Of a stretch of 64,000 nucleotides of DNA, positions 61,400-64,000 are shown piece after piece. Origin of the DNA: Spirodela intermedia (Eukaryota; Streptophyta; Magnoliopsida; Alismatales; Araceae); contig LR746267.1 in assembly GCA_902729315.2 (NCBI GenBank), positions 2,742,886 through 2,806,885 on the forward strand, in the 5' to 3' direction. Numbering within the stretch: position 1 is the first letter of the stretch; every line of letters starts with the position of its first letter. The position numbers and the translations under genes are program-made. The notes under the pieces were generated by a model. That model was not told the origin of the DNA. It saw only the letters and a program-made list of their open reading frames with translations, and made no database searches.

Positions 61400-63273
61400 C
61401 TCTAGTTCTCTCTTGTCTAGGACATTCTCTAAATGACAGACGAAGTCAAAGCCTGAGTGATTCCCTTCTGATTTATGAAAGAGATTAAACCTGCTTTTCT
61501 GTAATTCAATCACTTTTGTTCTAATCCTTAATTCATTTATTTTCCATCTACTCTCATTTTATTTTTGTGCAAGAAAAAGATAAAGCTTTATGATTTGCTT
61601 CATGTTAGAGTTTTCAATCAAAGACATGTTTGCTTTGGGTGGCTGGCAAATTTTTCACAAGTCTAAGTCCATACCTTTGTATATTATCCCTAGAGAATAA
61701 ATAGAGTTTGAGTTAAATTCTCACCATTTTACCTTATATAACCCACACACACTTAGTGGCATGATTCTCTCAAACTTCTTATCATTCTTCTTTACATTTT
61801 TCAGCCACCAATCTAGTTCAATCTCATGTGAATTAGATTTTTTGCAACATAAGATCTATTATTTAGATAAGGAACTTCTAAATCAATGAGGAGTAACTAA
61901 AGGATTCAACATGACCTACTTATTTACATCACGATGTTGATGACAACTATGAGTGGAAAATAATTTTTATTTTACATTTTGAGTTACCATTAAATCAAGA
62001 AAGTTTGAGAACAAAAATTAACACAATAGTGATCAACTTGGATTCATAGAATTTTAAGTTTGATTTATCTTTTTGAATCAGATATAAATGTCGAGATTAG
62101 ACATGTTTTGCTAACAATGATCATAGCACAATAGTGATGTAAGAGATTTGATCTTACCAAATTCGATGTATTATAGTGGTTAAATAGTGGAGCTGAGTTA
62201 GATTCTTTGAAAGCAGATGTAGGCTAAAAGAGTTTGGTGGAACCATTCTAAAATACTATATCGACATTTTTCTTGATTTATCTTATACTTATAGATTGAT
62301 TTAGAAATATAAATAAAATACTAATATATAAAGGAAAATTAAAAGAAGAGAATTTGTTTTACTTAATTATAATGAACATTAGAAATAAATTCACCTCTAC
62401 TTTTGATTTATCTAGTCATTTAAGGACCAATAGAAGACACCACTATCAAAATCCAAACCTTGAATCTTGTTCAATTGCTACTAGGGAGGTTGAGGAAGAA
62501 AAGGCAGCTCGAGGCAAATGGGGCACCACCATGGACTCTTAGGTTAGGTTATGTCCACATAACTCACGTGGCTAAGAAGAAAAAGAAGAGAATATTTTCT
62601 TTTGTATGAGAATATGGATCTTCAATAATGAAGTATTTGGTGTTCCATGAAAAAATCTGAATGTTTTTTGTAATAATTCATGTTCTTCAATGTCAGGCAT
62701 GATATTCATGTGAGCAGGAATCTCTCTTTTGGAGGTTTGAAATGGTTGGAAATATGTAATTTCGAGTTATTTCAATGACATAAGGGTACTTAACAGTCAG
62801 TTCGTAACATTGCCATAGTTTCCCTTGTAACATGTTTTGTGGCATCATGACTATCACTTTTTATCAAGTGAGTAAAATCCCTAAGTTGACTCTTTTTCCT
62901 AAACAAAATTTGAGGAAAAAATATTTTTCATTTAATGATGAATTTCAACCAAATTGTTATGAGTTTGGACAGAAAATTTCATCAATGGTGGTATGTTAGT
63001 TGTTAAATAAGTATTATAAGTTGTTCAAGTGTATATTGTCAACCTTAAAACTTTGTTGCCTTAAAAATCAATATCATTGTCCTTGTCAACAAACTAAAAT
63101 GGTTCATTGATGACTCATATAACTTTTTTTGATTGAGTAAAATAGAGGAATAATAATAGTAAGATGATGAGATGAAGATGATAATGAAATAGAAGAATCA
63201 ACACTCACAAAAAGCAAGAAATCTCAAGTACTTGAGTTTATACTTAATTTTTCACGTATCACATTTTTTAACC
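61101..63273. other. AT-rich intergenic region
   Basis: Contains a CT microsatellite at about 61363-61395 and otherwise AT-rich DNA without recognisable genes. The frame at 62354-62542 has no domain. Confidence 0.5.
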
Positions 63274-64000
63274 TGATGTGACCTAATCATTGCACAATAA
63301 ATCACAAAACATTAAAATCTATAAAATTATAAAATATCAATATTTAGATATTTTGAAGTATTGTAGCATAAATAAATTAATTATAATTTTATAAAACATT
63401 TTTAAGACAGTAGAAATTTCAGGCATCTTAGTTGTGGCAAGTATCCTTTACTCAGCTGATGCCTTGACCAAAGGACACAGTTTGATTGGAGTTCTATTTT
63501 AAGATTTGAATGGAAAGGGAGTTGATCATAGGGGTTTAAGATAATATTGAGTAAAATTTCAGAATGTTTTTAAAATAATGTATATTTTTATGATTTTTAG
63601 ACTAAATGATGAAGAAGAAAATTTATTTAAAATTTATGAAAAATAATTTGAGCATAGAAGTCAAGATAACATTAGCACCCTAACAAAAATGATTAAGGCA
63701 TAATAGAATTCCACTAAATGATTCTTGCATAAATAATTATATATGTTTTAATTGATTAAAATAAGATCTATGAAAGCTAAATTAATTAACTAAATAAGAG
63801 TTTCAAAACTTGAAATCGTACAAAATCTAACTAATTTAAATTAAAATAGGAAAGATAGAATTCTAGAGTCATAATGGTGATTGTTGAAATTTTGAATGTA
63901 CGAGAGTATTATCATGTGATGTCTACAGCCTCAAAGACTTTCTTTGGACGTTCACAATGTAGGTAATCTCTAGATCATCTTATGACATATAGAAATTGAT
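63274..64000 (-). mobile_element. Inverted LTR of the A/B family, cut by the window edge
   Basis: On the minus strand this is the 3' half of the LTR seen at 41859-43488, ending at 63274 (TGATGTGACC on the plus strand corresponds to the LTR end GTCACGTCA of copy B). It is more diverged than copy A. An insert or highly diverged stretch lies at about 63420-63510. No primer-binding site follows it inward (63240-63273), so it is a solo or truncated LTR whose remainder lies beyond 64000. Confidence 0.72.

Overview
This is eukaryotic, plant nuclear DNA. The genes carry GT-AG introns, a class III peroxidase, an extensin with a Pollen Ole e 1 domain, a plant-type fused TYW2/3/4 gene, and Ty3/gypsy retrotransposons. 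GC-rich exons in the peroxidase, RING and extensin genes, set in AT-rich intergenic DNA, fit a commelinid monocot; that placement is inference and the species is not determined.

Layout. (1) 0-8.4 kb, gene-rich: a four-exon RING-H2 gene of the NEP1-interacting-protein type (+, 1314-2569) and a three-exon PRX42/PRXR1-like secreted peroxidase (-, 5341-6809). Upstream of the peroxidase lies a dense cluster of CACGTG G-boxes (7061-7873). GA/CT microsatellites are frequent, and a ~205-bp GA-bearing tandem repeat lies just 3' of the peroxidase. (2) 8.4-20.25 kb: an 11-exon minus-strand gene for a fused TYW3-kelch-TYW2 wybutosine synthesis protein. The spliced frame is intact (1127 aa) and intron 6 carries a Ty1/copia fragment. 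(3) 20.3-29 kb: AT-rich gene-free DNA with a probable solo LTR (24339-26392) and degenerate tandem repeats. (4) 29-52.5 kb: a nest of decayed Ty3/gypsy elements, Athila-like by their RT. Copy A (29.0-40.8 kb) has a rearranged 5' LTR, a 2.2-kb GC-rich insertion and a truncated 3' LTR. Copy B (41859-50566) has a full 5' LTR but no 3' LTR. B sits inside the LTR of a third, minus-strand element C and is flanked by a ~0.3-kb duplication of that LTR. (5) 54.6-56.5 kb: a two-exon minus-strand Ole e 1/extensin chimera whose repeat array continues past the stop codon, with four more in-frame stops. (6) 56.5-64 kb: a microsatellite, a perfect 54-bp inverted repeat, a 0.8-kb CT-rich minisatellite, and an inverted LTR of the A/B family running off the window edge.

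The four host genes show no sign of acting in one pathway: ubiquitin ligase/defence signalling, apoplastic peroxidase, tRNA(Phe) modification and cell-wall structure. The peroxidase and the extensin both act in the cell wall (class III peroxidases are known to cross-link extensins), but their proximity is probably coincidental. I found no CRISPR array, operon or clearly new enzymatic system. The most unusual observations are structural: the one-LTR insertion with a ~0.3-kb target duplication, the amplified stop codon in the extensin array, and nonsense mutations shared by copies A and B.
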